This document shows, in pieces, positions 1 through 6,485 of a DNA stretch of 7,008 nucleotides. The number at the start of each line of letters is the position of its first letter. Position 1 is the stretch's first letter. Source of the DNA: Rhodospirillaceae bacterium (GTDB lineage Bacteria; Pseudomonadota; Alphaproteobacteria; CADEGL01). The notes under the pieces are model-generated. The model saw only the letters and a list, made by a program, of their open reading frames with translations. It made no database searches and had not been told where the DNA came from. A program made the translations under genes and the position numbers. The stretch covers positions 1 through 7,008 of the forward strand of contig JABIRQ010000100.1 of assembly GCA_018699755.1 (NCBI GenBank). The letters run 5' to 3'.

Positions 1-122
1 ACGGCGGAGCCTTCGCCGCGGCGGTCGGACGGGACAACATGGTGGGAACCCAGTTCCACCCGGAGAAGAGCCAGGCCGCCGGCCTGCGCCTGATCGCCAA
101 CTTCCTGACCTGGCGGCCCTAG
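1..122 (+). CDS. hisH: Imidazole glycerol phosphate synthase, glutaminase subunit HisH (3' end only)
   Basis: Partial gene; only the last 39 codons are in the window, read in frame 3 to a TAG at 120-122. HisH is a class I glutamine amidotransferase that releases ammonia from glutamine and passes it to HisF for imidazole glycerol phosphate formation. The fragment contains the signature TQFHPEKSQ. Its His (codon 57-59) and Glu (codon 63-65) are the second and third members of the family's Cys-His-Glu catalytic triad; the Cys lies upstream of the window. The tail LIANFL followed by a Trp and a short end is typical for HisH. The partner hisF is downstream in the same operon, which supports this over other glutamine amidotransferases sharing the HPE motif. 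Confidence 0.93.
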   Translation, partial: GGAFAAAVGRDNMVGTQFHPEKSQAAGLRLIANFLTWRP

Positions 123-154
123 GGCCGCCCCGGGGAGCGCAAAGCGGAGCCCCT

Positions 155-682
155 ATGAGTATCGCCGTCGAACTGTTAACCGAATTCCGGGGCTCGGACC
201 TCTACGACCTGTGCGACGCGACCGAGGCCGCGGTGATCGAGGGCGGCGGCTTCGGCTGGCTGCGCCCGCCGCCGCGGCCCATGCTCGAGGCCTTCTATCG
301 CGGTGTTCTGGTGGTGCCCGAGCGCTCGCTCTTCGTCGGCCGCCTCGAGGGCGTGGTCTGCGCCGCCGCCCAGCTCCACCGGACGCCGCCCAACAACGAG
401 GCCCAGGCCTTCCAGGCCCAGCTTGCCCATTCCTTCGTCGCACCCTGGGCGCGCGGCCACGGCCTGGCCCGCGCGGTCACGGTCGCGGTCGAAAAGCGTG
501 CGCGGGAAGAAGGGATCAAGGTCCTGCGTCTGGACGTGCGCGAGACCCTGGCGGCGGCGATCAAGCTATACGAATCCCTCGGCTACGTTCATTGGGGGAC
601 GAACCCGAAATACGCCCTGATCGACGGCGCGATGGTCGCCGGGCGCTACTACTACAAAGATCTGAAACAGCACGGCCAATGA
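155..682 (+). CDS. GNAT-family N-acetyltransferase encoded inside the his operon
   Basis: A complete 175-residue protein of usual single-domain GNAT length. The acetyl-CoA pyrophosphate-binding motif A is visible around residues 94-115 (SFVAPWARGHGLARAV), with R100-x-x-G103-x-A105 matching the family's Q/R-x-x-G-x-G/A pattern. It is followed by a helix and strand (KVLRLDVRE, 122-130) and motif B (AIKLYESLGYVHWG, 135-148), which in GNATs packs against CoA. The ATG at 155 is preceded by GGAG at 146-149. The stop overlaps the hisA start as ATGA (679-682), so the two are probably translationally coupled. No histidine enzyme has this fold; the substrate is unknown and could be a small molecule or a protein N-terminus. 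From memory, Azospirillum brasilense has an open reading frame of similar size between hisH and hisA, so the position may be conserved in the lineage rather than a chance insertion. Confidence 0.88.
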   Translation: MSIAVELLTEFRGSDLYDLCDATEAAVIEGGGFGWLRPPPRPMLEAFYRGVLVVPERSLFVGRLEGVVCAAAQLHRTPPNNEAQAFQAQLAHSFVAPWARGHGLARAVTVAVEKRAREEGIKVLRLDVRETLAAAIKLYESLGYVHWGTNPKYALIDGAMVAGRYYYKDLKQHGQ

Positions 683-1416
683 TCGTTTTTCCCGCGATCG
701 ACCTGAAGGACGGCGCCTGCGTCCGTCTGCGCCAGGGCGAAATGGACCGGGCCACCGTGTTCAATGACGACCCGGCGGCCCAGGCGCGCGCCTTCGCCGC
801 GGCGGGCTTCGCCTGGCTTCATGTCGTCGATCTCGACGGTGCCTTCGCCGGCCGTCCGGCGAACGCGGCGGCGGTCCGCGCGATCCTGGCGGCGACCGAC
901 CGGCCGGTGCAGCTTGGCGGCGGCATCCGCACCCGTACGACCGCCGAAGCCTGGCTCAAGGCGGGGGTGCGCCGCATCGTGCTGGGCACGGTCGCGGTGC
1001 GCGATCCCGATCTCGTGCGCGGCCTGGCCGCCGACAATCCGGGGCGCATCGTCGTCGGCATCGACGCCCGCGCCGGCATGGTCGCGGTGGAAGGTTGGGC
1101 CGAGGCCACGGAAATGCCGGTCCACGACCTCGCCCTGGCCTTCGAGGATGCCGGGGTCGCGGCCGTCGTCTACACGGATATCGAGCGCGACGGCGTGCTC
1201 GGCGGGCCGAACGTCGCGGCGACCGCCGCCCTCGCCCGCGCCGTCTCGACTCCTGTCGTCGCCTCCGGCGGCGTGTCGCGCGCGGCCGATATCGCCGCCC
1301 TGTGCGAAGCGAAGGCCGGAATCGCCGGGGTCATCGTCGGCCGCGCCCTCTACGACGGGCGGATCGCGCCGGCCGATGCCCTGGCCGCGGCGGCGGGGGA
1401 GGCCGCGTCATGCTGA
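679..1416 (+). CDS. hisA: HisA, ProFAR isomerase (phosphoribosylformimino-AICAR-P isomerase)
   Basis: A 245-residue cytosolic TIM barrel that isomerises ProFAR to PRFAR by an Amadori rearrangement, the step just before HisH/HisF. The start MIVFPAIDLKDG is the standard HisA N-terminus. The catalytic acids are in place: Asp8 in AIDLK and Asp129 in GIDAR. Phosphate-binding loops are seen at LGGGIR (79-84) and ASGGVS (195-200), and TDIERDG (166-172) is the typical HisA beta-6 segment. Start choice: ATG 679 overlaps the preceding TGA. An in-frame extension upstream exists, but it only reads the acetyltransferase out of frame. No strong Shine-Dalgarno precedes the ATG, in line with coupling to the upstream gene. 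Asp8 and the length make HisA much more likely than its paralogue HisF, which is the next gene. Confidence 0.97.
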   Translation: MIVFPAIDLKDGACVRLRQGEMDRATVFNDDPAAQARAFAAAGFAWLHVVDLDGAFAGRPANAAAVRAILAATDRPVQLGGGIRTRTTAEAWLKAGVRRIVLGTVAVRDPDLVRGLAADNPGRIVVGIDARAGMVAVEGWAEATEMPVHDLALAFEDAGVAAVVYTDIERDGVLGGPNVAATAALARAVSTPVVASGGVSRAADIAALCEAKAGIAGVIVGRALYDGRIAPADALAAAAGEAASC

Positions 1417-2183
1417 AGGTCCGCGTCATCCCCTGCCTCGACGTCAAGGACGGCCGGGTCGTCAAAGGGGTCAACTTCGTCGATCTCGTCGATGCCGGCG
1501 ATCCGGTCGAACAGGCCCGGCTCTACGACGCGGCCGGGGCGGATGAGTTGTGCTTCCTCGACATCACCGCCAGTCACGAGCGACGCGACATCATCCTGGA
1601 CGTGGTGCGCGCCACGGCCGAGCAATGCTTCATGCCGCTGACCGTCGGCGGCGGCGTGCGCACGACCGAGGATGTGCGCCGCCTGCTGCTCGCCGGGGCG
1701 GACAAGGTTTCCATCAACACCGCCGCCGTCGACCGCCCTGCCCTGATCTCGGAAGGGGCCGCGAAATTCGGAAGCCAATGCATCACCGTCGCGGTCGACG
1801 CCAAACTGTCCGAGAGCGGTCGGTTCGAGGTCTTCACCCATGGCGGGCGCAAGGCCACCGGGATGGATGCCGTCGAATGGGCCGTGCGGGTGCAGGAGCT
1901 GGGCGCGGGCGAAATCCTGCTGACCTCGATGGACCGGGACGGCACCCGCGCCGGCTTCGACATCCCCCTCACCCGCGCCGTTGCCGACGCGGTCCATATC
2001 CCGGTCATCGCGTCGGGCGGGGTCGGCACTCTCGATCACCTGGCCGAAGGGGTGCGCGACGGCCATGCCTCGGCCGTCCTCGCCGCCTCGATCTTCCATT
2101 TCGGCCAGCACTCGATCGCCGAGGCCAAGGCGCATATGGCGGCGGCCGGCATTCCGGTGCGGCCGGTCGAGTCCGTTTCGTGA
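1410..2183 (+). CDS. hisF: HisF, imidazole glycerol phosphate synthase cyclase subunit
   Basis: A 257-residue TIM barrel. It uses ammonia from HisH to convert PRFAR into imidazole glycerol phosphate and AICAR, linking histidine and purine synthesis. Catalytic Asp11 (CLDVKDGRVVKG) and Asp130 (AVDAK) fall at the same positions as in the well-studied Thermotoga enzyme. Phosphate loops are at GGGVRTTEDV (80-89) and ASGGVGTLDH (201-210), and LTSMDRDGT (171-179) is a HisF hallmark. The ATG at 1410 lies 7 nt inside the end of hisA and is preceded by GGGGAGG (1396-1402) at 7 nt spacing, a good ribosome-binding site inside hisA. The longer in-frame extension back to 1095 is hisA read out of frame and is not used. 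Confidence 0.98.
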   Translation: MLKVRVIPCLDVKDGRVVKGVNFVDLVDAGDPVEQARLYDAAGADELCFLDITASHERRDIILDVVRATAEQCFMPLTVGGGVRTTEDVRRLLLAGADKVSINTAAVDRPALISEGAAKFGSQCITVAVDAKLSESGRFEVFTHGGRKATGMDAVEWAVRVQELGAGEILLTSMDRDGTRAGFDIPLTRAVADAVHIPVIASGGVGTLDHLAEGVRDGHASAVLAASIFHFGQHSIAEAKAHMAAAGIPVRPVESVS

Positions 2184-2200
2184 CGTCCCGGATTCGTGAC
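2171..2200 (+). repeat. Imperfect tandem duplication at the hisF 3' end
   Basis: The octamer TTCGTGAC occurs at 2177-2184, where it spans the hisF stop codon, and again at 2193-2200, 16 nt later. Each copy is preceded by GTCC, so the unit reads as GTCC(G)TTTCGTGAC followed by GTCCCGGATTCGTGAC. It may be a small slippage duplication of the gene end, or a paired binding site in the 64-nt hisF-hisE gap. A weak -10-like TAGGCA lies at 2219-2224, but no convincing -35 element accompanies it. Confidence 0.45.
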
Positions 2201-2247
2201 TCGCTAAAACCGATCTGCTAGGCAGGGCAGCGAAGGAAGGGGGCGCC

Positions 2248-2601
2248 ATGGCCGACAGCGGTGAAACACATATCCTCGACCGGCTCGCGGCGGTGATCGA
2301 AAGCCGGCGCGGCGGCGATCCCGAGACTTCTCACACCGCCCGGCTCTTCGCCAAGGGGCCGGAGAAGATCGCCCAGAAAGTCGGCGAGGAAGCGGTCGAG
2401 ACGGTCATCGCGCGCCTGGCCCAGGGCAAGGCCGCCCTGGCGGAGGAAAGCGCGGACCTTCTGTATCATCTGTTGGTGCTTTGGGCCGATGCAGGCCTCG
2501 ACCCGGACGAGGTCTGGACCGTGCTGGAAACGCGCGCGGGCACCAGCGGTGTCGAGGAAAAACGCCGGCGCGGCAGGGTTGAGGGCGGCGCAAGAGAATA
2601 G
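2248..2601 (+). CDS. hisE: HisE, phosphoribosyl-ATP pyrophosphatase
   Basis: A 117-residue all-alpha enzyme of the MazG-like superfamily that hydrolyses phosphoribosyl-ATP to phosphoribosyl-AMP and pyrophosphate, the second step of histidine synthesis. The metal-binding pattern EExxE...ExxD is visible as E47-E48-x-x-E51 (GEEAVE) and E67-x-x-D70 (ESADLLYH), on two helices 15 residues apart. The KGPEKIAQKVGEEAVE block (37-52) is characteristic of HisE. The arginine-rich tail after residue 104 is variable and probably flexible. It stands alone, not fused to HisI. ATG 2248 is preceded by AAGGAAGG at 2233-2240 at about 7 nt spacing. The 64-nt gap after hisF is the largest in this operon, so a separate expression input cannot be excluded. 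Confidence 0.96.
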   Translation: MADSGETHILDRLAAVIESRRGGDPETSHTARLFAKGPEKIAQKVGEEAVETVIARLAQGKAALAEESADLLYHLLVLWADAGLDPDEVWTVLETRAGTSGVEEKRRRGRVEGGARE

Positions 2602-2602
2602 A

Positions 2603-2607
2603 GGAGG
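2603..2607 (+). promoter_or_regulatory. Ribosome-binding site of the HIT gene
   Basis: A purine-rich run at 2601-2609 begins at the last base of the hisE stop and includes the core GGAGG, 4 nt before the ATG at 2612. It fixes the start at 2612 against a longer in-frame reading from 2489 that runs through hisE out of frame. Confidence 0.7.
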
Positions 2608-2611
2608 GGCA

Positions 2612-2983
2612 ATGGCCTACGATCGCGACAACATCTTCGCCAAGATCCTGCGCGGCGAGATTCCCTGCGCCAAGGTGTTCGAGGACGATCACGTCCTGGC
2701 CTTCGAGGACATCAACCCCCAGGCCCCGCACCATGTCCTGGTCATCCCCAAGGGCGAATACGTCTCGATGGACGATTTCTCGGCCCAGGCCTCGGATGCG
2801 GAGATCGCCGCCGTGATCCGCGCCCTCGGCCATATCGCGCGCGAATTGGGCGTGGCGGAGCCGGGCTACCGCATCCTCTCCAATTGCGGGTCCGACGGCC
2901 ATCAGGAGGTGCCGCACCTCCATTTCCACCTCTTCGCCGGCCGGCCCCTGGGCCGCATGATCAAGCCGCCCGAGAAGGCTTAG
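2612..2983 (+). CDS. HIT-family protein, HINT-like purine nucleoside phosphoramidase/hydrolase
   Basis: A complete 123-residue protein, the usual length for the HINT branch of the histidine triad superfamily. The triad is H102-L-H104-F-H106-L-F, in which the middle His104 is the expected nucleophile attacking the alpha-phosphate. The N-terminal block DNIFAKILRGEIPCAKVFEDD (6-26), the strand HHVLVIPKGEY (40-50) and NCGSDGHQEVPHLH (91-104) are all typical. HINT enzymes hydrolyse AMP linked to amines or acyl groups, for example adenosine phosphoramidates and aminoacyl-AMP. The gene follows hisE after 10 nt and is last in the operon. A HIT gene just after hisE is, from memory, also found in Azospirillum brasilense. 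Its tie to histidine synthesis is unproven; clean-up of nucleotide adducts is a guess. Confidence 0.94.
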   Translation: MAYDRDNIFAKILRGEIPCAKVFEDDHVLAFEDINPQAPHHVLVIPKGEYVSMDDFSAQASDAEIAAVIRALGHIARELGVAEPGYRILSNCGSDGHQEVPHLHFHLFAGRPLGRMIKPPEKA

Positions 2984-3006
2984 GGCGCAAGGGCACTTCC
3001 CACGAA

Positions 3007-3084
3007 TCGTCATGCCCCGGCGAAGTCCGGGGCATCCAGTCGCACGATGTTCTGGATTGCCCGGGCTGCGCCGGGCAATGACGA
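3007..3084. repeat. REP-doublet-like inverted repeat with two nested hairpins
   Basis: Two 33-nt arms (3007-3039 and 3052-3084) are inverted copies, matching at 27 of 33 positions, around a 12-nt centre (3040-3051). Each arm is itself a hairpin: ATGCCCCGG with CCGGGGCAT (3012-3035, loop CGAAGT), and ATTGCCCGG with CCGGGCAAT (3056-3079, loop GCTGCG). The outer ends are TCGTCAT and ATGACGA. Of the six arm differences, four form two compensated base pairs in the stems and two lie in the loops, so pairing has been kept while sequence changed. This resembles the palindromic intergenic repeats (REP/BIME type) that I recall as abundant in many alphaproteobacteria. It lies between two operons. It could stabilise or terminate the his transcript, but no T-tract follows either hairpin. 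No transposase is in the window. Confidence 0.8.
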
Positions 3085-3185
3085 TGATGGGCTCCAGGCT
3101 CGGATAAGAAAGCGGGCCTCGGCACGAGCGCGGCCTTGCCCCTCCTGCGCCTCGGAGCGAGGATGCCGGGGAGTTCGCGCATGAG

Positions 3186-3190
3186 GGAGG
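3186..3190 (+). promoter_or_regulatory. Ribosome-binding site deciding the aminotransferase start
   Basis: GGAGG, within a purine run at 3183-3194, lies 5 nt before the ATG at 3196. Upstream in-frame starts at 3136 (TTG), 3163 and 3181 have no comparable site, and the ATG at 3181 lies almost inside this one. The residues these starts would add do not look like aminotransferase sequence. Confidence 0.7.
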
Positions 3191-3195
3191 GAAGC

Positions 3196-4518
3196 ATGGC
3201 CCAGGAAACCGCCCAGCAGATCTGGGAGCGCCACAAGAAAACGATCCCCGGCGGGGTCATGTCGCTCAACCGTATGCTCGATCCCATGCGCGTCTTCACC
3301 AAGGCCAAGGGCGCCTATCTCTGGGATCACGAGGGCAAGCGATACATCGACTATCACGCCGCCTTCGCGCCCTACGTTCTGGGCCATTGCGACGACGACG
3401 TGGACGAGGCGGCGATCCAGTCGATCCGCCGCTCGGAATCCCTGATCGGCGCGGGCACGACCCCCTGGGAAGGCGAGATCGCCGAGCTGATCGTCGACAG
3501 CGTGCCGGGGCTCGAACAGCTCCAGCTCACCAATTCCGGCTCCGAGGCCACGGCCTATGCCATGCGCCTCGCCCGCGCGGCGACCGGGCGCGACGGCATC
3601 CTCTTGATGCAGGGCGGCTATAACGGCTGGGGCGACTATGTCGCCTTCAACCTGATGGATCCGAAGGAGGCCCTGGGCAACCACAAGCCGGGCGAGGAAT
3701 ACGACCTGCGCCCGATCACGGCGGGCATCCCCCAGAAGGTCTTCGAGACCGTCCATGTCGTCGAGTTCAACGATTTGGAGGCGGCCGAGAAGGTCCTCGT
3801 GAAGGGCGAGGTCGGCGCCGTGATCCTTGAGCCGATCCTGCAGAATGTCGGCATCGTCAAGCCCAAGCCCGGCTATCTCGAAGGGTTGCGCGAACTCTGC
3901 GACCGCACGGGCACGATCCTGATCTTCGACGAGGTCAAGACTGGGTTCCGCCATTCCCTCGGCGGCTATCAGGAAATCTGCGGCGTCACGCCCGACCTCT
4001 CGACCTTCGGCAAGGCGGTGGCCAACGGCTATCCCATGGGCGTGGTCGGCGGCAAGGAATCGGTGATGCGCCATGTCACCCATGCCGACCCGGCCAAGCG
4101 GGTGACCATCGCCGGCACCTACAACGCCCATCCCCTGACCGTGGCCGCGACCAAGGCGACCCTGCTGAAGCTGCGCGACCCGGAGGCCGACGTCTACGGC
4201 AAGCTCTACAGCCTGGGCGCGCGGATGGAGGAAGGGCTGACCGAGATCTTCCGGCGGCGCAACTACCCCACGACGATCGTTCGCCAGGGCTCGGCCTTCG
4301 CCCTCTATTTCATGGATCACGTGCCCGAGAACTGGGCCGATATCGCGCGCAACAACGATGCCGCGCGCGACGTCGCCTACCGCAAGGCGCTGATCGAGAA
4401 GGGCGTGTTCCAGTTCCCGGTGACGACCAAGCAGGGCAGCATTTCCTATGCCCATACCGAGGCCGATATCGACCGCACCTTGGAGATCACCGAAGAGGTG
4501 CTGAACGAACTCGGCTAG
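3196..4518 (+). CDS. Class III PLP-dependent aminotransferase (glutamate-1-semialdehyde aminomutase-like branch)
   Basis: A 440-residue fold type I PLP enzyme of normal length. Visible motifs: TNSGSEATAYAMRLARAATG (112-131) for cofactor phosphate binding; GGYNGWGD (140-147), where most relatives have Tyr-His-Gly; IFDEVKTGFR (243-252) with Asp245 contacting the pyridine nitrogen; STFGKAVANGYPMG (269-282) with Lys273 as the Schiff-base lysine; and AGTYNAHPLT (306-315) for the partner subunit's phosphate contact. The N-terminal GGVMSLNR and the overall pattern recall glutamate-1-semialdehyde aminomutases. However, the missing YHG and the catabolic context (acyl-CoA dehydrogenase 9 nt downstream, then a hydratase and a thiolase-like gene) argue against a tetrapyrrole role. 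A true aminotransferase on an omega- or beta-amino acid, or on a beta-aminoacyl-CoA, is plausible; the substrate cannot be read from sequence. It is cytosolic, with no signal peptide, and is first gene of the second operon. Confidence 0.92.
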   Translation: MAQETAQQIWERHKKTIPGGVMSLNRMLDPMRVFTKAKGAYLWDHEGKRYIDYHAAFAPYVLGHCDDDVDEAAIQSIRRSESLIGAGTTPWEGEIAELIVDSVPGLEQLQLTNSGSEATAYAMRLARAATGRDGILLMQGGYNGWGDYVAFNLMDPKEALGNHKPGEEYDLRPITAGIPQKVFETVHVVEFNDLEAAEKVLVKGEVGAVILEPILQNVGIVKPKPGYLEGLRELCDRTGTILIFDEVKTGFRHSLGGYQEICGVTPDLSTFGKAVANGYPMGVVGGKESVMRHVTHADPAKRVTIAGTYNAHPLTVAATKATLLKLRDPEADVYGKLYSLGARMEEGLTEIFRRRNYPTTIVRQGSAFALYFMDHVPENWADIARNNDAARDVAYRKALIEKGVFQFPVTTKQGSISYAHTEADIDRTLEITEEVLNELG

Positions 4519-4527
4519 GACGCGGCG

Positions 4528-5673
4528 ATGGATTTCTCCCTCAGCGCGGAACAGCGCGAGATCCAGGCCCTGGCGCGGGACTTCACGCGCAAGGAGATCG
4601 CGCCGGCCCAGCTTGAGATGGACGAAGACCACGAATTCCCCTACGCGCTCTGGGAGAAGTGGTCCGATCTCGGCATGCCCGGCATCCTGATTCCGGAGGA
4701 ATACGGCGGCAGCGGGCTCGACGCCCTGACCTACGTCATCGCCCTGGAGGAGGTGGCGACCGAGAGCAACACCTTCGCTCTTATCTGGCAGGTCCATGTC
4801 CTGGTCGCCGAGATGTACCGCAAATTCGCCAGCGCGGAGCAGAAGGTCCATTGGCTGCCCCCCTTCGCCCGGGGCGAGAAGCTGGGCGCGATCGGCCTGA
4901 CCGAGGCGGGCGCCGGCTCCGACAGCCAGGGCATGACGACCCGCGCCGCCCTCGACGGCAACCAATGGAGTATCGACGGCACCAAGATCTTCATCTCCAA
5001 CGCGGGCACGCGGATCAGCGACGGCCTCGCCCTGATGGCCGTGACCGGCGCGCGCGACGACGGGCGCAAGGAAATCTCCACCTTCATCGTGCCGCGCGAC
5101 GCCGAGGGCTTCACCCTCGGCCAGTCCTTCGCCAAGATGGCGTGGCACGGCATGGACAATCGGGAACTGGTGTTCGACGGCTGCCGCATCCCGGCCGGCA
5201 ATATCATGGGCGAGCGCGGCGCGGGGCTGCGCCAGGCCCTGGGCGGCCTCAACCTGGGGCGTGTCGCCTTCGGCGCCATCGGCGCCGGCCTGATTCGCGG
5301 CTGTCTCGAGGAAAGCCTCGACTACGCCAAGCAGCGCAAGCAGTTCGGCAAGCCCCTCTCCGATTTCCAGCTGACGCAAGCCAAGCTCGCCAACATGGCG
5401 ACGGGGATGGAGGCGGCGCGCCGCCTGACCCATTACGCCGCCTATCTTTTCGCGCAAGGAGCGGACTGCAGGAAGGAGGCGGCGATGGCCAAGCTCTTCG
5501 CCACCCAGCGCGCGACCGAGGCGGCGCTCGACGCCTTCCAGATCCACGGCGGCTACGCCTTCATGGAGGATTACAAGGTCAACCGCTTCTACCGCGAGGC
5601 CAAGATCCTGGAGATCGGCGAGGGCACGAACGAGATCCAGCAGCTCTACATCGCCCGCCAGCTCGGCTGTTGA
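4528..5673 (+). CDS. Acyl-CoA dehydrogenase, FAD-dependent
   Basis: A complete 381-residue protein of the short/medium-chain acyl-CoA dehydrogenase type, which introduces a 2,3-double bond into an acyl-CoA and passes electrons to electron-transfer flavoprotein. The N-terminal helical domain starts MDFSLSAEQREIQALARDF and includes GMPGILIPEEYGGSG (49-63). The middle domain holds the flavin-contact signature GLTEAGAGSDSQGM (123-136). The C-terminal domain has RKQFGKPLSDFQ (270-281), QIHGGYAFMEDYKVNRFYRE (338-357) and EIGEGTNEIQ (362-371), with Glu365 as the expected catalytic base. Residue 344 is Ala where the common signature has Gly, a known kind of variation. The gene starts 9 nt after the aminotransferase stop with no strong ribosome-binding site, so coupling is likely. 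Chain length or branching of the substrate cannot be told. Confidence 0.96.
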   Translation: MDFSLSAEQREIQALARDFTRKEIAPAQLEMDEDHEFPYALWEKWSDLGMPGILIPEEYGGSGLDALTYVIALEEVATESNTFALIWQVHVLVAEMYRKFASAEQKVHWLPPFARGEKLGAIGLTEAGAGSDSQGMTTRAALDGNQWSIDGTKIFISNAGTRISDGLALMAVTGARDDGRKEISTFIVPRDAEGFTLGQSFAKMAWHGMDNRELVFDGCRIPAGNIMGERGAGLRQALGGLNLGRVAFGAIGAGLIRGCLEESLDYAKQRKQFGKPLSDFQLTQAKLANMATGMEAARRLTHYAAYLFAQGADCRKEAAMAKLFATQRATEAALDAFQIHGGYAFMEDYKVNRFYREAKILEIGEGTNEIQQLYIARQLGC

Positions 5674-5681
5674 GGCGCGCC

Positions 5682-6464
5682 ATGGCCGCGCCCCTTCTGT
5701 TCGAGACCGACGGCCCGGTCGCCACCCTCGTCCTGAACCGCCCAGAGAAGATGAACGCGATCGACAGCGCCACCTTGCGGGCGCTGCGCGATTCCCTCGC
5801 CCGAGTGGCGGCGGACGACGCGCTGCGGGTCGCGGTGATCCGCGGCGCGGGCGAGCGGGCCTTTTCCGCCGGGGCCGATATCGGCGAGATGCTGGCCCTC
5901 TCCGAAAGCGGCGGGATGCCCGCCTATATGGACCTCTGGATGAGCACCCTCGGCGATATCGAGGCCCTGCCCAAGCCGGTCGTCGCCTCGGTCCACGGCT
6001 ACGCCACGGCGGGCGGCACCGAACTGGCCCTGGCCTGCGACCTGGTGCTCTGTTCCGACGACGCCCGCTTTGGCCTGGCCGAGATCAGGATCGGCGTCAT
6101 CCCCGGCTCCGGTGCCGCCCTCCGCCTCACGCGCGCGATGGGCCGTCACAAGGCGAAAGAGATCCTCATGCTGGGCGATTTCGTCCCGGGGCCGGAGGCC
6201 GTCGCCTGTGGCCTGGCCAACCGCTGCGTGCCGCGTACGGAGCTGGCCGCCGTCACGGCCGACTGGGCCGCCCGCCTGGCCGCCGGCCCGCCCCTCGCCC
6301 TGGCCGCCGCCAAGGCTCTGGTCAACGAGTCCGCCGAAAAGCCCCTGCCCGAAGCCATGGAAGACGGCCTCGCCGCCTTCCTCCGCCTGTTCGAGAGCGA
6401 GGATCAGACGGAGGGTATGCGTGCCTTCCTGGAAAAGCGCGCACCGGATTTCCGCGGCGAATAG
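5682..6464 (+). CDS. Enoyl-CoA hydratase/isomerase (crotonase family)
   Basis: A complete 260-residue protein of normal crotonase length. The oxyanion-hole segments are ERAFSAGADIGEM (58-70) and VHGYATAGGTELALACD (104-120). Both catalytic glutamates of rat mitochondrial crotonase have counterparts: Glu114 in GGTE and Glu134 in FGLAEIRIG. A hydratase that adds water to a 2-enoyl-CoA is therefore favoured over family members that keep only one Glu. The usual PGAGGTQRL is PGSGAALRL here (141-149), a modest departure near the active site that could reflect a different acyl group. ATG 5682 follows the dehydrogenase stop by 8 nt. The longer in-frame reading from 4659 is the dehydrogenase gene out of frame. 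Its product would be the 3-hydroxyacyl-CoA made from the dehydrogenase product. Confidence 0.95.
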   Translation: MAAPLLFETDGPVATLVLNRPEKMNAIDSATLRALRDSLARVAADDALRVAVIRGAGERAFSAGADIGEMLALSESGGMPAYMDLWMSTLGDIEALPKPVVASVHGYATAGGTELALACDLVLCSDDARFGLAEIRIGVIPGSGAALRLTRAMGRHKAKEILMLGDFVPGPEAVACGLANRCVPRTELAAVTADWAARLAAGPPLALAAAKALVNESAEKPLPEAMEDGLAAFLRLFESEDQTEGMRAFLEKRAPDFRGE

Positions 6465-6485
6465 GCGCGGTGCCCGCCTTGTTTG

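Noticed and set aside
211..1416. Apparent 401-residue fusion protein ending in HisA
   Set aside because: The first 156 residues are the acetyltransferase gene read in the wrong frame. HisA starts at 679 with its conserved N-terminus.
1350..2249. A 299-codon minus-strand open frame opposite hisF
   Set aside because: A mirror of hisF codons; no recognisable domain, while hisF is complete with its catalytic residues.
3007..3084. Rho-independent terminator after the HIT gene
   Set aside because: The hairpins are strong, but no T-tract follows either of them. The twin-arm structure fits a REP-like repeat better, though an effect on the transcript end remains possible.
3150..3162. Small CCTCG-GAG-CGAGG hairpin before the aminotransferase
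   Set aside because: A 5-bp stem with a 3-nt loop is expected by chance at this GC content, and nothing else supports a function.
3010..5547. An 845-codon open frame on the minus strand across the aminotransferase and dehydrogenase genes
   Set aside because: It is antisense to two intact, recognisable enzymes. Its translation is a low-complexity mix rich in Gly, Ala, Leu, Arg, His and Asp with no domain motifs, as expected opposite GC-rich codons with few stops.
4659..6464. Apparent 601-residue protein ending in the hydratase
   Set aside because: The first 341 residues are the dehydrogenase gene out of frame, rich in Arg and Pro. The hydratase begins at 5682.
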